Positions 1 through 8,647 of a stretch of 64,000 bases of DNA are shown here, in pieces. Position 1 is the first letter of the stretch. Each line of letters starts with the position of its first letter. The stretch lies in NCBI RefSeq assembly GCF_013294115.1, contig NZ_JABSNP010000005.1:186001-250000 (forward strand), in the 5' to 3' direction. Below the pieces are notes generated by a model that saw only the letters and a program-made list of their open reading frames with translations, was not told where the DNA came from and ran no database searches. The position numbers were made by a program, and so were the translations under genes. This DNA is from Hymenobacter caeli (GTDB lineage: Bacteria; Bacteroidota; Bacteroidia; Cytophagales; Hymenobacteraceae).

Positions 1-2
1 CT

Positions 3-731
3 CACAACACGGATGGCACCGTCATCGTGACCAAAAATAATCGTAGCCCTGCGGCGGAAACGTTTCGCTTCATCCGGGCCAACCTAACGTTTGCGGCGGG
101 AGGCCGGGAAAACAAGGTGCTGCTGATAACGTCGGGCATGAGCGGCGAAGGAAAAACTTTTTTCAGTATCAACCTGGGGGCTAGTTTGGTGTTAGCGGGC
201 AAGCGGGTGCTATTGCTAGAACTAGACCTTCGCAAACCAGCGCTGTCGCAGGAACTGGATTTAACTGCTGGACCGGGCTTGACCGATTACTTAGTTTCGA
301 ACGACATGCTAATTCATGACCTTATCAAGGCCTCGAATAAGGTGCCCGGCTTGATGGTAATCAGTTCGGGGCCCACCCCGCCCAATCCGGCCGAGCTAAT
401 GATGTCGCCTAAAGTGGCCCACTTACTTTCTGAGTTGCGGCAGAGCTTCGACTACATTATTATTGATACGGCTCCCGTGGGCCTGGTTGCCGACGCTTTG
501 AGTCTAAGTCCGTTGGTAGATTCGTCTATTTACTTGATTCGCCGCAACTACACTTACAAAAAGCAAGTGGCCATCGTCGAGAACCTATATCGCAGCAGTA
601 CACTAAGCCACTGCATGATTGTGCTGAACGATGTAAATGGCAAAAACACATACGGCTACGGGTATGGGTACGACGACAAATCGGCCGATATTGTTAGCAA
701 TCAAAGCAACATGTCAAAAGTTAAGGCATAA
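3..731 (+). CDS. Tyrosine-protein kinase (BY-kinase, Wzc/CapB C-terminal domain), 5' truncated by the window
   Basis: The reading frame is open to the left edge, so only the C-terminal cytoplasmic kinase domain is seen; an internal GTG at 27 is not the true start. A Walker A motif (SGMSGEGKT), the Walker A' segment VLLLELDLRKP and the Walker B segment YIIIDTAPVG lie in the usual BY-kinase order. The tail carries a tyrosine cluster (YGYGYGYDD), the usual site of trans-autophosphorylation in this family. Such kinases control chain length and export of exopolysaccharide together with a Wza/Wzb system. The glycosyltransferases and polymerase downstream on the same strand fit that job. Not visible: the N-terminal Wzz membrane domain. 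Confidence 0.9.
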   Translation, partial: HNTDGTVIVTKNNRSPAAETFRFIRANLTFAAGGRENKVLLITSGMSGEGKTFFSINLGASLVLAGKRVLLLELDLRKPALSQELDLTAGPGLTDYLVSNDMLIHDLIKASNKVPGLMVISSGPTPPNPAELMMSPKVAHLLSELRQSFDYIIIDTAPVGLVADALSLSPLVDSSIYLIRRNYTYKKQVAIVENLYRSSTLSHCMIVLNDVNGKNTYGYGYGYDDKSADIVSNQSNMSKVKA

Positions 732-1363
732 ATACGTAGGACTTTGGGGCCCTTCTTATTGGGCGTTGGGTTTGCGCCCCCAGCCCTTACTTTGTCCCTA
801 TGTTCATTCCGGAAAGCTGTAAAACTTATCCAGCAAGGAGCATTTTTCAGCATATTATCACCCACCCTGTACTGGCCCCGGTATTGATATGGCTGACGCT
901 AGCTAGAATTACAGAGTCGGTCCAACTAACGTTACAAGCCTTCAGCTTTGCTGGCTGCATTCTCGTCATCCGGCTGCTTATTACTAAGGACTACGACCTA
1001 AATGCGCTGGCCAGCACCATGCTTGGCTGAAACATGGGTACCGGCACCCCGAGCCTCCTACCAATCGTCTTTTGTGCCCTGTACACTTTTCGTGACTGAG
1101 CATCGACACGTTACTTTTTATTCCGGCCGACATCTTTCTCATTATTTTGGGTAGCGATGCTTGACGTTTTCACGCTCAAGGAGATTACCGACCTAACTAT
1201 TTTTGTGGTTTCCAGCTAGTCCACCATACCGATTACTTACAGCATTATCAAAATACAGCAGGCGCAGTGGGCCTCGAAATTGGCGGAAGGGATAAGCACA
1301 GCCGCTGCTACCCGCGAAATAGTTGTGTAGCGATGTGATTATTCGGACAAGAACCGATGAGAT
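732..1363 (+). other. Gene-free gap, possibly a decayed small membrane protein
   Basis: About 630 bp between the kinase and the first glycosyltransferase without a convincing gene. Short hydrophobic stretches occur on the + strand (for example 800-1030, and around 740-890 in another frame), but they are broken by stops and shift frames. This is what a decayed membrane protein of the polysaccharide operon would look like. I do not recognise the family, and the region could be plain intergenic DNA. Confidence 0.3.
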
Positions 1364-2602
1364 ATGACCGGTAAATTCGTTTTTTCGCATCCCACGGGCA
1401 ACGCCAACGTGCGCGCTGCTGCTAACGGGCTTGCCCAAAGCGGTCAGTTGGCCGCGTTCCATACTGCCATTGCTGCCTTCCCGGGTAGCTGGCTCGATCG
1501 CCTGGGCGCGGTGGGCCCGCTGGCCGAACTGCGCCGCCGGAGCTTCGAGCCGGCGCTGGCACCCTTTACGCACACTTGGCCATGGCGCGAGGCCGGCCGT
1601 TTGCTGGCCGGGCGTACGGGTTGGGAAGCGTTAGTGCGCCCCGAAACCGGAGCATTCTCGGTTGATGCCGTGTACCAAAGCCTCGACCGACGGGTGGCTA
1701 CCGGACTGGGCCAGGCCGCCAAGGCGGGGGCCACGGGCGTGTACGCCTACGAAGACGGGGCTGCCGGTGCTTTCCGAGCGGCCAAAAACTTGGGCCTGAA
1801 ATGCTACTATGACTTGCCCATTGGGTATTGGCGGGCCGCGCAGCGCTTGTTGGCGCCCGAGCGCGAACGATGGCCCGCGTGGGCCCCCACGCTTGTGGGC
1901 TTCGGCGATTCGGCCGCCAAGTTGGGCCGAAAAGACGAAGAGCTACGCTTGGCCGACCGTATTTTCGTAGCTAGTCGCTTCACCGCCGACACCCTGCGCG
2001 ATTACCCCGGCCCGCTGGCACCGGTCGAAATCATTCCCTACGGTTTTCCGCCCGTAGGCGAAACGCGTATTTACACGGCACACCCGGGCCGGGTACTAAA
2101 ACTGCTCTTCGTAGGCGGCCTCTCGCAACGCAAGGGCGTCGCCAATCTGTTTGCGGCCGTCGCGGCACTGGCTCCGCACATCGAGCTGACGGTAGTGGGC
2201 CATAAGTCAAGCGATGCTTGCCCGGCCCTCGACGCGGCACTGGCCCGGCACCGCTGGATTCCCAGCTTGCCCCACGCCGACATCTTGCACTTGATGCGGG
2301 CGCATGACGTGCTTGCCTTCCCGTCGCTGTTCGAAGGCTTTGGACTCGTCATTACCGAAGCTATGTCGCAGGGCACGCCTGTAATAACCACCGACCGCAC
2401 GGCGGGCCCCGACCTCATCGAGCACGGTCACAACGGCTGGCTCGTGGAGGCCGGCTCGACCGAAGCCCTTCAGGCCGCGTTGGCCGAACTGCTGCACCGG
2501 CCCGAAGCCGTAGCCCGGGCCGGCCGGGCCGCTCAGGAGTCCGCCCGCCGCCGGCCGTGGGCAGTCTACGGCCACGAATTGGCCGTGGCCCTGGCTCAGT
2601 AG
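1364..2602 (+). CDS. Glycosyltransferase family 4 protein
   Basis: A 412-residue GT-B fold glycosyltransferase, a normal length for family GT4. It is predicted to transfer a sugar from a nucleotide-sugar donor onto a growing exopolysaccharide or lipid-linked intermediate at the cytoplasmic face. The C-terminal donor-binding half has LLFVGGLSQRKGVANL, then FPSLFEGFGLVITEAMSQGTPV, which contains the EX7E motif, followed by the usual glycine-rich closing segment. The start ATG at 1364 follows a long gene-free gap. The stop is 18 bp before the membrane protein at 2621, so the two are probably co-transcribed. Sugar specificity cannot be read from the sequence. Confidence 0.88.
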   Translation: MTGKFVFSHPTGNANVRAAANGLAQSGQLAAFHTAIAAFPGSWLDRLGAVGPLAELRRRSFEPALAPFTHTWPWREAGRLLAGRTGWEALVRPETGAFSVDAVYQSLDRRVATGLGQAAKAGATGVYAYEDGAAGAFRAAKNLGLKCYYDLPIGYWRAAQRLLAPERERWPAWAPTLVGFGDSAAKLGRKDEELRLADRIFVASRFTADTLRDYPGPLAPVEIIPYGFPPVGETRIYTAHPGRVLKLLFVGGLSQRKGVANLFAAVAALAPHIELTVVGHKSSDACPALDAALARHRWIPSLPHADILHLMRAHDVLAFPSLFEGFGLVITEAMSQGTPVITTDRTAGPDLIEHGHNGWLVEAGSTEALQAALAELLHRPEAVARAGRAAQESARRRPWAVYGHELAVALAQ

Positions 2603-2620
2603 GCCCAAATACATATCGCT

Positions 2621-3997
2621 ATGCTCCCTTCCCTCACCCGTTTTACCGCCGCGCCGGCCGCGCCCATTGCGCCGCGCCGCGCCGCAGCCGACCCCATACA
2701 GCGACTAAAGCAAGGCATTTGGGCGTACTTTTTATTACTGCTGTTCGAAGGCGCACTGCGTAAATGGGTGCTGCCCGGCCTGTCCACACCACTGCTCATC
2801 ATTCGCGACCCGCTGGCCCTGTGGCTCGTATTGGCCGCTTGGCGACAGGGTTTGCTACCTGCCAACGGTTACCTGGGGAGCATGACTGCAGTGGGGATTA
2901 TCGCCTTTTTCACCGCCTTGCTGTTCGGCCACGGCAGCATCCCAGTGGCCGTGTACGGGGCTCGCATTCTGCTACTGCACTTTCCACTCATCTTCGTCAT
3001 TGGGCGCGTGTTCGACCGCTCTGACGTGGAACGCATCGGCCGGGCCATGCTCTGGATTGCCATTCCCATGACCGTGCTCATCGGCCTACAGTTTTACAGC
3101 CCGCAGTCGGCCTGGGTGAACCGCGGCGTGGGCGGCGATATGGAGGGGGCCGGTTTCAGCGGTGCACTAGGTTTTTTTCGGCCGCCTGGCACGTTTTCGT
3201 TCGCCACCGGCAACACCGAGTTTTACAGCCTGCTGGCGTGCTTCGTGTTCTATTTCTGGCTGCAAGGCGGCCGCGCAAACCGACTGGTGCTGGCGGCGGC
3301 TACCGTTGGACTGCTGGCGGCCATTCCATTTTCCATTGCGCGGTCCTTGCTGTTCCAGACCATTATTTCGCTGCTATTCGCATTACTAGCGGCATCCCGC
3401 CAGCCCAAATACCTGGCCCGCATTGTACCGGCCCTAGTAGCAGGGGCCTTTCTACTGGTTCCCTTTAGCCAGACCAGCTTATTGAAAACACCGCTCGAGG
3501 CGTTTACCACCCGCATCGAATTGGCCAGCGACTATGAAGGCGGGGTGGTGAAAGGCACTTTCGGTGACCGTTACCTTGGCGGCATGGTAAGGGCCCTTAC
3601 CGGGACGGGTTCTACCCGGGAGCCATTTTTTGGCTATGGTATCGGCATGGGCACCAACGTGGGTAGCAACCTGCTTTCCGGCCGCAGCGAATTCTTAATT
3701 GCCGAGGATGAATGGGGCCGTCTCATCGGCGAGATGGGCATGGTGCTGGGACTCACAGCCATCTTCATTCGCCTGGGACTTGGACTGAAGATTGCTTGGG
3801 CCAGCTACCGCCAGCTGGCCCGGGGCCAGTTCCTGCCCTGGATGTTGGTCAGCTTTGGCATATTTGCGCTGACGCAGGGGCAGTGGGCGCAGCCCACGGC
3901 ACTGGGCTTTAGCATAATGGTGAGCGGATTAATGCTGGCCGCCTTGCGCCAGCCCCGGCCTGAGCCCATCGCAGCTCCTCGTTTGCAATCAGCTTAG
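2621..3997 (+). CDS. O-antigen polymerase/ligase-like membrane protein
   Basis: A 458-residue polytopic membrane protein with about ten hydrophobic helices. Near residues 175-200 there is a large loop (NRGVGGDMEGAGFSGALGFF then RPPGTFSFATGN) like the periplasmic loop of Wzy/WaaL-type proteins. This superfamily polymerises or ligates lipid-linked repeat units in the periplasm. Its place between two GT4 genes, with only 4 bp to the next start, supports a polysaccharide role. Polymerase and ligase cannot be told apart by sequence alone, so the role is given as Wzy/WaaL-like. Confidence 0.75.
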   Translation: MLPSLTRFTAAPAAPIAPRRAAADPIQRLKQGIWAYFLLLLFEGALRKWVLPGLSTPLLIIRDPLALWLVLAAWRQGLLPANGYLGSMTAVGIIAFFTALLFGHGSIPVAVYGARILLLHFPLIFVIGRVFDRSDVERIGRAMLWIAIPMTVLIGLQFYSPQSAWVNRGVGGDMEGAGFSGALGFFRPPGTFSFATGNTEFYSLLACFVFYFWLQGGRANRLVLAAATVGLLAAIPFSIARSLLFQTIISLLFALLAASRQPKYLARIVPALVAGAFLLVPFSQTSLLKTPLEAFTTRIELASDYEGGVVKGTFGDRYLGGMVRALTGTGSTREPFFGYGIGMGTNVGSNLLSGRSEFLIAEDEWGRLIGEMGMVLGLTAIFIRLGLGLKIAWASYRQLARGQFLPWMLVSFGIFALTQGQWAQPTALGFSIMVSGLMLAALRQPRPEPIAAPRLQSA

Positions 3998-4001
3998 TTG
4001 T

Positions 4002-5141
4002 ATGCGAATTATTCTGATCGGCAACTATCCTCCAGACGGCCAGGAAAGTATGGAGCGATTCGCGCAAATGCTGGACGCTGGCCTTCGCAACGCCGGGGCC
4101 GCCACCGAAATTTGGCGGCCGGTCCCGGTGTTTGGGGCGAGGGTGGGCGCAACGAATGCGGGCTACCGGAAGTGGCTGGGCTACCTCGACAAGTGGATGA
4201 TTTTTCCCCTCGTTCTGCGTTGGCGGCAGCGCCGGCCGGCGCTGCAAGAGTCCAACGTGCGATTTCACGTCTGCGACCATTCCAATGCGCCCTACTTGGC
4301 CCATCTGGATCCACAGCGTGCTAGCATTACTTGCCACGACGTGCTAGCCATCCGCGGGGGCCTGGGCTACGCCGACGCCCATGTGGTCGCCTCGCGCCTG
4401 GGACAAACGCTTCAAAAATGGATTTTTCGCCATTTGAGCCAAGCCAGGCGCTTGGCATCCGTTTCTCAGTTCACCCTACGGCAGTTGGTAGAACTGACGG
4501 GTGCCGGCCCACTTGCCGGGTGGCGGGTCATCCACAACGCGTTCAACGCCGATTTTGAGCCCCTGTCGCCCGTCGCCCGCGAAGCGGTGCTGCACCGGGC
4601 AGGCCTTTCATTTCCCGCGCCTTTTTTACTTCATGTGGGCTCGGGCCTGCCCCGCAAAAACCGGAGCTTACTGCTCGATATGGTGCACGCACTGGGCAAC
4701 CGCTGGGTGGGTACCATATGCTTTGCCGGAGAACCCTTAGACGAGGCGTTGCTTGCCCATGCCGGAGCCCTGGGCCTGCGTGGGCGGGTAGCGTCGGTAG
4801 TGAAGCCTGACCATACCACGCTCGTGGCTCTTTACAGTGCCTGCGAGGCTTTCGTGTTTCCTTCGCTTAGCGAGGGTTTTGGCTGGCCTATCATTGAGGC
4901 GCAGGCCTGTGGGGCCCCAGTAATTGCCAGTAACATAGAGCCCATGCCCGAAGTAAGCGGCGGCGCGGCCTTGCACGCCGACCCCACTGACGCGTCGGCC
5001 TTTGCGGCGGCCCTATTGGCTTTGCAGCAGCCCGGGGCCCGCGACGCACTGGTACAGCAGGGGTTCGCCAATTGCCGCCGCTTCGAGACTACCTACATGG
5101 TCCGAGCCTATCTCAATCTTTACGGCTTGGTGCCAGCATAG
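4002..5141 (+). CDS. Glycosyltransferase family 4 protein
   Basis: A 379-residue GT-B glycosyltransferase. It starts with MRIILIGNYPPDGQESMERF, the usual N-terminal Rossmann strand and loop. The C-terminal half has LLHVGSGLPRKNRSLLLD and FPSLSEGFGWPIIEAQACGAPVIASN with an intact EX7E motif. The start lies 4 bp after the previous stop and the stop is 4 bp before the next ATG, so the gene is tightly embedded in the exopolysaccharide operon and probably translationally coupled. The acceptor and donor sugar are unknown. Confidence 0.88.
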   Translation: MRIILIGNYPPDGQESMERFAQMLDAGLRNAGAATEIWRPVPVFGARVGATNAGYRKWLGYLDKWMIFPLVLRWRQRRPALQESNVRFHVCDHSNAPYLAHLDPQRASITCHDVLAIRGGLGYADAHVVASRLGQTLQKWIFRHLSQARRLASVSQFTLRQLVELTGAGPLAGWRVIHNAFNADFEPLSPVAREAVLHRAGLSFPAPFLLHVGSGLPRKNRSLLLDMVHALGNRWVGTICFAGEPLDEALLAHAGALGLRGRVASVVKPDHTTLVALYSACEAFVFPSLSEGFGWPIIEAQACGAPVIASNIEPMPEVSGGAALHADPTDASAFAAALLALQQPGARDALVQQGFANCRRFETTYMVRAYLNLYGLVPA

Positions 5142-5145
5142 CCTT

Positions 5146-5820
5146 ATGAAGTTGTTGCTCAAGATTATTTCTTGCCTACTGCCCTGGCCGCTACGCCGCC
5201 AGGCGCTGGGGAAGTGGTTCGGCTTCGAGTTGCACCCCACGGCCCGCATCGGCTGGGCCTGGGTGTTCCCCAACAAACTCAGCATGGCCGCCGGGGCCCG
5301 TATTGACCACTTCACTGTGGCCATCCACTTGGACGCCATTCGCATGGGGGCCAGGGCCACCATCGGTCGCGGTAACTGGATAACCGGTTTTCCGACCGAT
5401 GGCACCGGCTCAGCCCGGCATTTCGGGCACCAGCCCGAGCGGCGGGCCGTACTGGTGCTAGGCGAAGCGGCAGCAGTCACCAAAAACCATCACTTGGACT
5501 GCACGAACCAACTGACGATTGGTAATTTTTCGACGGTGGCGGGTTACCAGTCACAGTTTCTTACTCATTCCATCGACGTGATGGAAGGCCGTCAGGACAG
5601 CGCGCCCATCCATATCGGAGACTATACGTTTGTTGGGACGAACGTGGTGGTACTCGGCGGGGCAGTGCTGCCAGCATATTCGGTGCTCGGGGCCAAGTCC
5701 TTGCTCAATAAGCCTTACACCGCTGAGTGGATGCTCTACGGGGGCGTACCCGCCAAGCCGGTGCGCGAAATTTCGCGCACCGCCAAGTATTTCAGCCGCT
5801 CTGACGGTTTCGTGTACTAA
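5146..5820 (+). CDS. Hexapeptide-repeat (left-handed beta-helix) acyltransferase
   Basis: A 224-residue protein of the LbetaH acyltransferase superfamily. The hexapeptide rungs are imperfect but visible (IRMGARATIGRGNWI, LTIGNFSTVAGYQ, IHIGDYTFVGTNVVVLGGAVLPAYSVLGAKSLL), ending in the usual GVPAKPVREI cap. HHLDC near residue 115 may supply the catalytic histidine. These enzymes acetylate sugars from acetyl-CoA; here the substrate is probably an exopolysaccharide residue. I place the start at the ATG at 5146, just 4 bp after the upstream GT4 stop; a longer open frame upstream only overlaps that gene. Confidence 0.82.
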   Translation: MKLLLKIISCLLPWPLRRQALGKWFGFELHPTARIGWAWVFPNKLSMAAGARIDHFTVAIHLDAIRMGARATIGRGNWITGFPTDGTGSARHFGHQPERRAVLVLGEAAAVTKNHHLDCTNQLTIGNFSTVAGYQSQFLTHSIDVMEGRQDSAPIHIGDYTFVGTNVVVLGGAVLPAYSVLGAKSLLNKPYTAEWMLYGGVPAKPVREISRTAKYFSRSDGFVY

Positions 5821-5929
5821 GGGGTGTGCTCAGTTAATTAGGTTATATTTAAATTCGTGAATGCAGACCGCACTTTATTGCAGTGGCCTGGGAATGACGG
5901 ACAGAAGAAGGACGCACATTTCTTCTGTT

Positions 5930-6195
5930 ATGGTAACCAAATCCAGCGGGACGTCGCCCGGCAAATAGCGTAAATACGACAAGACCTTCAAGGCAGAGTC
6001 CCTGCGCTTAGCTAGCGAGAGCCGCAGCGCCCAAGCTGCGGCGCGGCAGTTGGGCGTCAGCCCCAAGCTGCTCTACCGCTGGCGGCAGGCCCAACTCGTG
6101 GCCGAAGTGGCCCGCGAAAATGTGACCCACGATCCGGGAGTGCGTACCCTGCTGGCCCGCCTAAAGCGAGCCGAGTAGGAGTTGGACATTTAAAA
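5930..6195 (+). pseudogene. IS3-family transposase OrfA remnant
   Basis: Conceptual translation gives an IS3 OrfA (Transposase_8 type): KYDKTFKAESLRLA, then an HTH segment AARQLGVSPKLLYRWR, and LLARLKRAE. The frame is closed by a TAG at codon 13 (5966), a TAG at 6176 and a TAA shortly after, where the family normally continues as EQELDILKKALAIF. The element is dead and breaks off near 6195. The matching OrfB remnant on the same strand begins at 9684. Confidence 0.75.
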
Positions 6196-6288
6196 AGCCT
6201 TAGAAGCTGTTTGAGTTAAATTTGGAGGGCCCCCACACGGTGTAGCGGCGCATCTTCGTTTTCGGATTGAACGGTTTCGGCCTAACCG

Positions 6289-6308
6289 GAGACGCAAAAA
6301 TGCGTCTC
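6289..6308. repeat. Small perfect hairpin between convergent genes
   Basis: An 8-bp perfect inverted repeat (GAGACGCA / TGCGTCTC) with an AAAA loop. It lies in the 550-bp gap that holds the IS3 OrfA remnant, before the convergent HAD gene. There is no clear T-run, so it is not called a terminator. The rest of 5821-6371 shows no gene apart from the OrfA remnant. Confidence 0.5.
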
Positions 6309-6371
6309 TACCCCCGTTCCAACAGCTTACAAACTAACGCAAACAGCTGCTAAACTAACTCCTCACACGCC

Positions 6372-8300
6372 CTATCCGCGCATAAGCAGTCGGAGCAGGC
6401 TCCGACTCACTGGATCGGCCAGCGCGAGGCTACCCGCCATCCAGGGGCCGTCCAGGATGAGTTGACCGGCATTGGGCTGAAAACGATATCGGGCGCTCTT
6501 GGCCAAGTCGCGCAGGCCGGGTCGCCGGGCCAGCTCGGTTTTGCCGCTCCAGTACTCAAAAGGCAGTTTTCGCAGTTCGTTTGCCTCGGCGCGGGTAGGA
6601 TTGCTGGCCAAAGAATTAAAGGCCGTGGTAGCGTATAGGTCCAGTATGGTCTTATCGGTTTCCCCCAGTAGTAAATGCTCGGCAGTGAGTTGCGCGAACG
6701 TGGTGCAGGCTTGGTGAACCAAGTCGCACCGTTGTCTTTTTTCCAGCGAAACCTCGGCTGGCCCAAATTCCAACGAAACGTCAGTCCCTGCGCAGCGGTA
6801 TGCTATCAAAGAGGGCTCGTTTGTAGCCAAGAGGGCTTCGGCCAACGCAATTTTAGAGAAAGGAAATTTTCCTTGGTCGGGCGGTAAGTATGAATTTGTT
6901 GGGTTCTGCCTTTCGGGGTTGAGAAATTTCAGGTATACCCAGACTGCCCGATTAACTGCGGGCGCCACGATGCCATCGTACAGAAATTCTATCGTGCCCC
7001 GCGAGAAGCCGTCAACTAACAGAAAGCCTCGGCCGGAATTCATTCCACATTGTGCAAAATACTGCCGACAGGTCCAACGGGTTTTTTCTTCCACCGCAGC
7101 TAATTGCTCGTGTAGCAACCCTGCGGCAAATCCTTGCAGCAACGCCTCCTTCTGCCTCTTCGAAAGCGGAGTGTCTGTGCCCATATTTCCGCCCACAAAG
7201 GCCTGTAGCACGGCTTGGTCTGCCTCGGCCAGGTCCAATCGTTCCCTGATTGCTCTGACGGTAAGGTTCTTGCTATTTTCTAGGGCAGCGGCGAGGCCTT
7301 GGGGATTGGGACCTGTCAAATTGGTTTTGCACCAGGCCGACCTGGAGCACCGGAAGTAGTGGATGTTGAGGCCGAATCCGTAGGCTTGGTTAATGATACG
7401 TGCCACCTGCATGGGCAAACTGCCGTCGCGAGAGCAAAAAAACAGGTCCGCGAGCCCTTGCTCCCTGGCCTGAAGCAGGCAGTGGAACGCGAAGGAGAAC
7501 ATGAGTGGCGCAAACCCAGTGACAACTGCATCCCAAAGGCCGCGCTGGCTATCAGGGCCGGTGAAGCTAACTCTCGTCAGACGGGAGAGGGCCGCTAGGC
7601 GGCTGCCCAGCGGTACGTTTCCAAGCGGCTGCAACGTTGCTCTTTCCCGCTCGTGGAGCAGTCCCGGGCGGAAATGCCGTCCGCGAAAGCCGCTTAGCCA
7701 AGCCATGACATAGTCTGACCGGTAGTTGTCCCCGGTGTGCTTGATGGCAAATGGCGGCCGAGCCAAGGCTCGCCGCACGTGCCGAAACAAACGGCCGTTG
7801 TGTTTTCCGCAGCCCGCCTCCGCTGATACGAACAACTGGTCCCCCGGTCGCCAAAACCCATTCTGGCGCAGCATCCGCAGGATTACTTCGTTCGGTAAGT
7901 ACATATCCGATATGAACACAACCGATTCTCCGGCGTCGTGGATACGCGTCACAAGAGCCAACATTTGGGGTACTGACTTTAACGTCTCCACCTCAAGTTC
8001 TTGCTCGGTTTCCAGCGCCCGGCCACTCTGCTCATCCGTCCACCCCAGATCCAGAGCTAAGTGCGCATAGATCTTCTGCATGGACGGCTGCTTTTTGTAC
8101 TGTCCTTGTTGCCAAGCGACAACTTCCGCTGCTTGCCGGCGCGTGGTGAAGTCAGCTATTTGCGGTCCAATGAGCGCAAGCGCTTGCAATTGCTGCCCTA
8201 GTAGCAGGAAAGAATCGCTAGGGTTAGCCCACAAACGCGTAAGGCACGTGTCGAAGACGTCGAAGCTATTTCGTATTTTAACGGGTGCTAGGTCCGCCAT
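6372..8300 (-). CDS. HAD-superfamily hydrolase-like protein (COG5610 type)
   Basis: A protein of about 642 residues. The N-terminal third is a HAD fold: motif I SFDVFDTCLTR near residue 15 (DxD), motif II VFISDMYLP with a serine, and motif IV HTGDNYRSDY. The remaining 400 residues are a conserved extension of unknown function, as in predicted HAD proteins found in polysaccharide loci. I choose the ATG at 8300, which puts the DVFDT motif at the usual N-terminal position and has AGAAAGGA just upstream; an in-frame ATG at 8363 is an alternative. It stands alone on the minus strand between mobile-element remnants. The substrate is unknown. Confidence 0.72.
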   Translation of the reverse strand: MADLAPVKIRNSFDVFDTCLTRLWANPSDSFLLLGQQLQALALIGPQIADFTTRRQAAEVVAWQQGQYKKQPSMQKIYAHLALDLGWTDEQSGRALETEQELEVETLKSVPQMLALVTRIHDAGESVVFISDMYLPNEVILRMLRQNGFWRPGDQLFVSAEAGCGKHNGRLFRHVRRALARPPFAIKHTGDNYRSDYVMAWLSGFRGRHFRPGLLHERERATLQPLGNVPLGSRLAALSRLTRVSFTGPDSQRGLWDAVVTGFAPLMFSFAFHCLLQAREQGLADLFFCSRDGSLPMQVARIINQAYGFGLNIHYFRCSRSAWCKTNLTGPNPQGLAAALENSKNLTVRAIRERLDLAEADQAVLQAFVGGNMGTDTPLSKRQKEALLQGFAAGLLHEQLAAVEEKTRWTCRQYFAQCGMNSGRGFLLVDGFSRGTIEFLYDGIVAPAVNRAVWVYLKFLNPERQNPTNSYLPPDQGKFPFSKIALAEALLATNEPSLIAYRCAGTDVSLEFGPAEVSLEKRQRCDLVHQACTTFAQLTAEHLLLGETDKTILDLYATTAFNSLASNPTRAEANELRKLPFEYWSGKTELARRPGLRDLAKSARYRFQPNAGQLILDGPWMAGSLALADPVSRSLLRLLMRG

Positions 8301-8647
8301 ATTCCTTTCTATGTAGATGAACGGGCTGCGTTGTAGCGCCTGCTGACACTGTTTTACGTGCACTGATATGGGGCACCAAACCTTGCCTTAGCCGCACGTC
8401 GCAGCACCGGCGCGAAGTACGAGGAAAAACTTGTTTCGCCCACTGAATACAAGTCGCGGGGGTGGGTAGGGGCAAAAAAGATCTGTCCCGCACGCAACAG
8501 AGTAAATATAGAGTATTCAACTCCTCCCAGCTACGCTGCCCACGGCGGAGCAGGCCCTGGTAATGCGCTGCTTTACCAATGTTTTACCGGCCGCAGCCCG
8601 TCCTGCTCGGGCTCCTGCCTCGGAACCGCGCCATTGCTTCCCCGATA

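Noticed and set aside
800-1030. A 76-codon hydrophobic open frame after the kinase
   Set aside because: No start context or family match; similar hydrophobic pieces lie in other frames, so it is treated as part of a decayed region.
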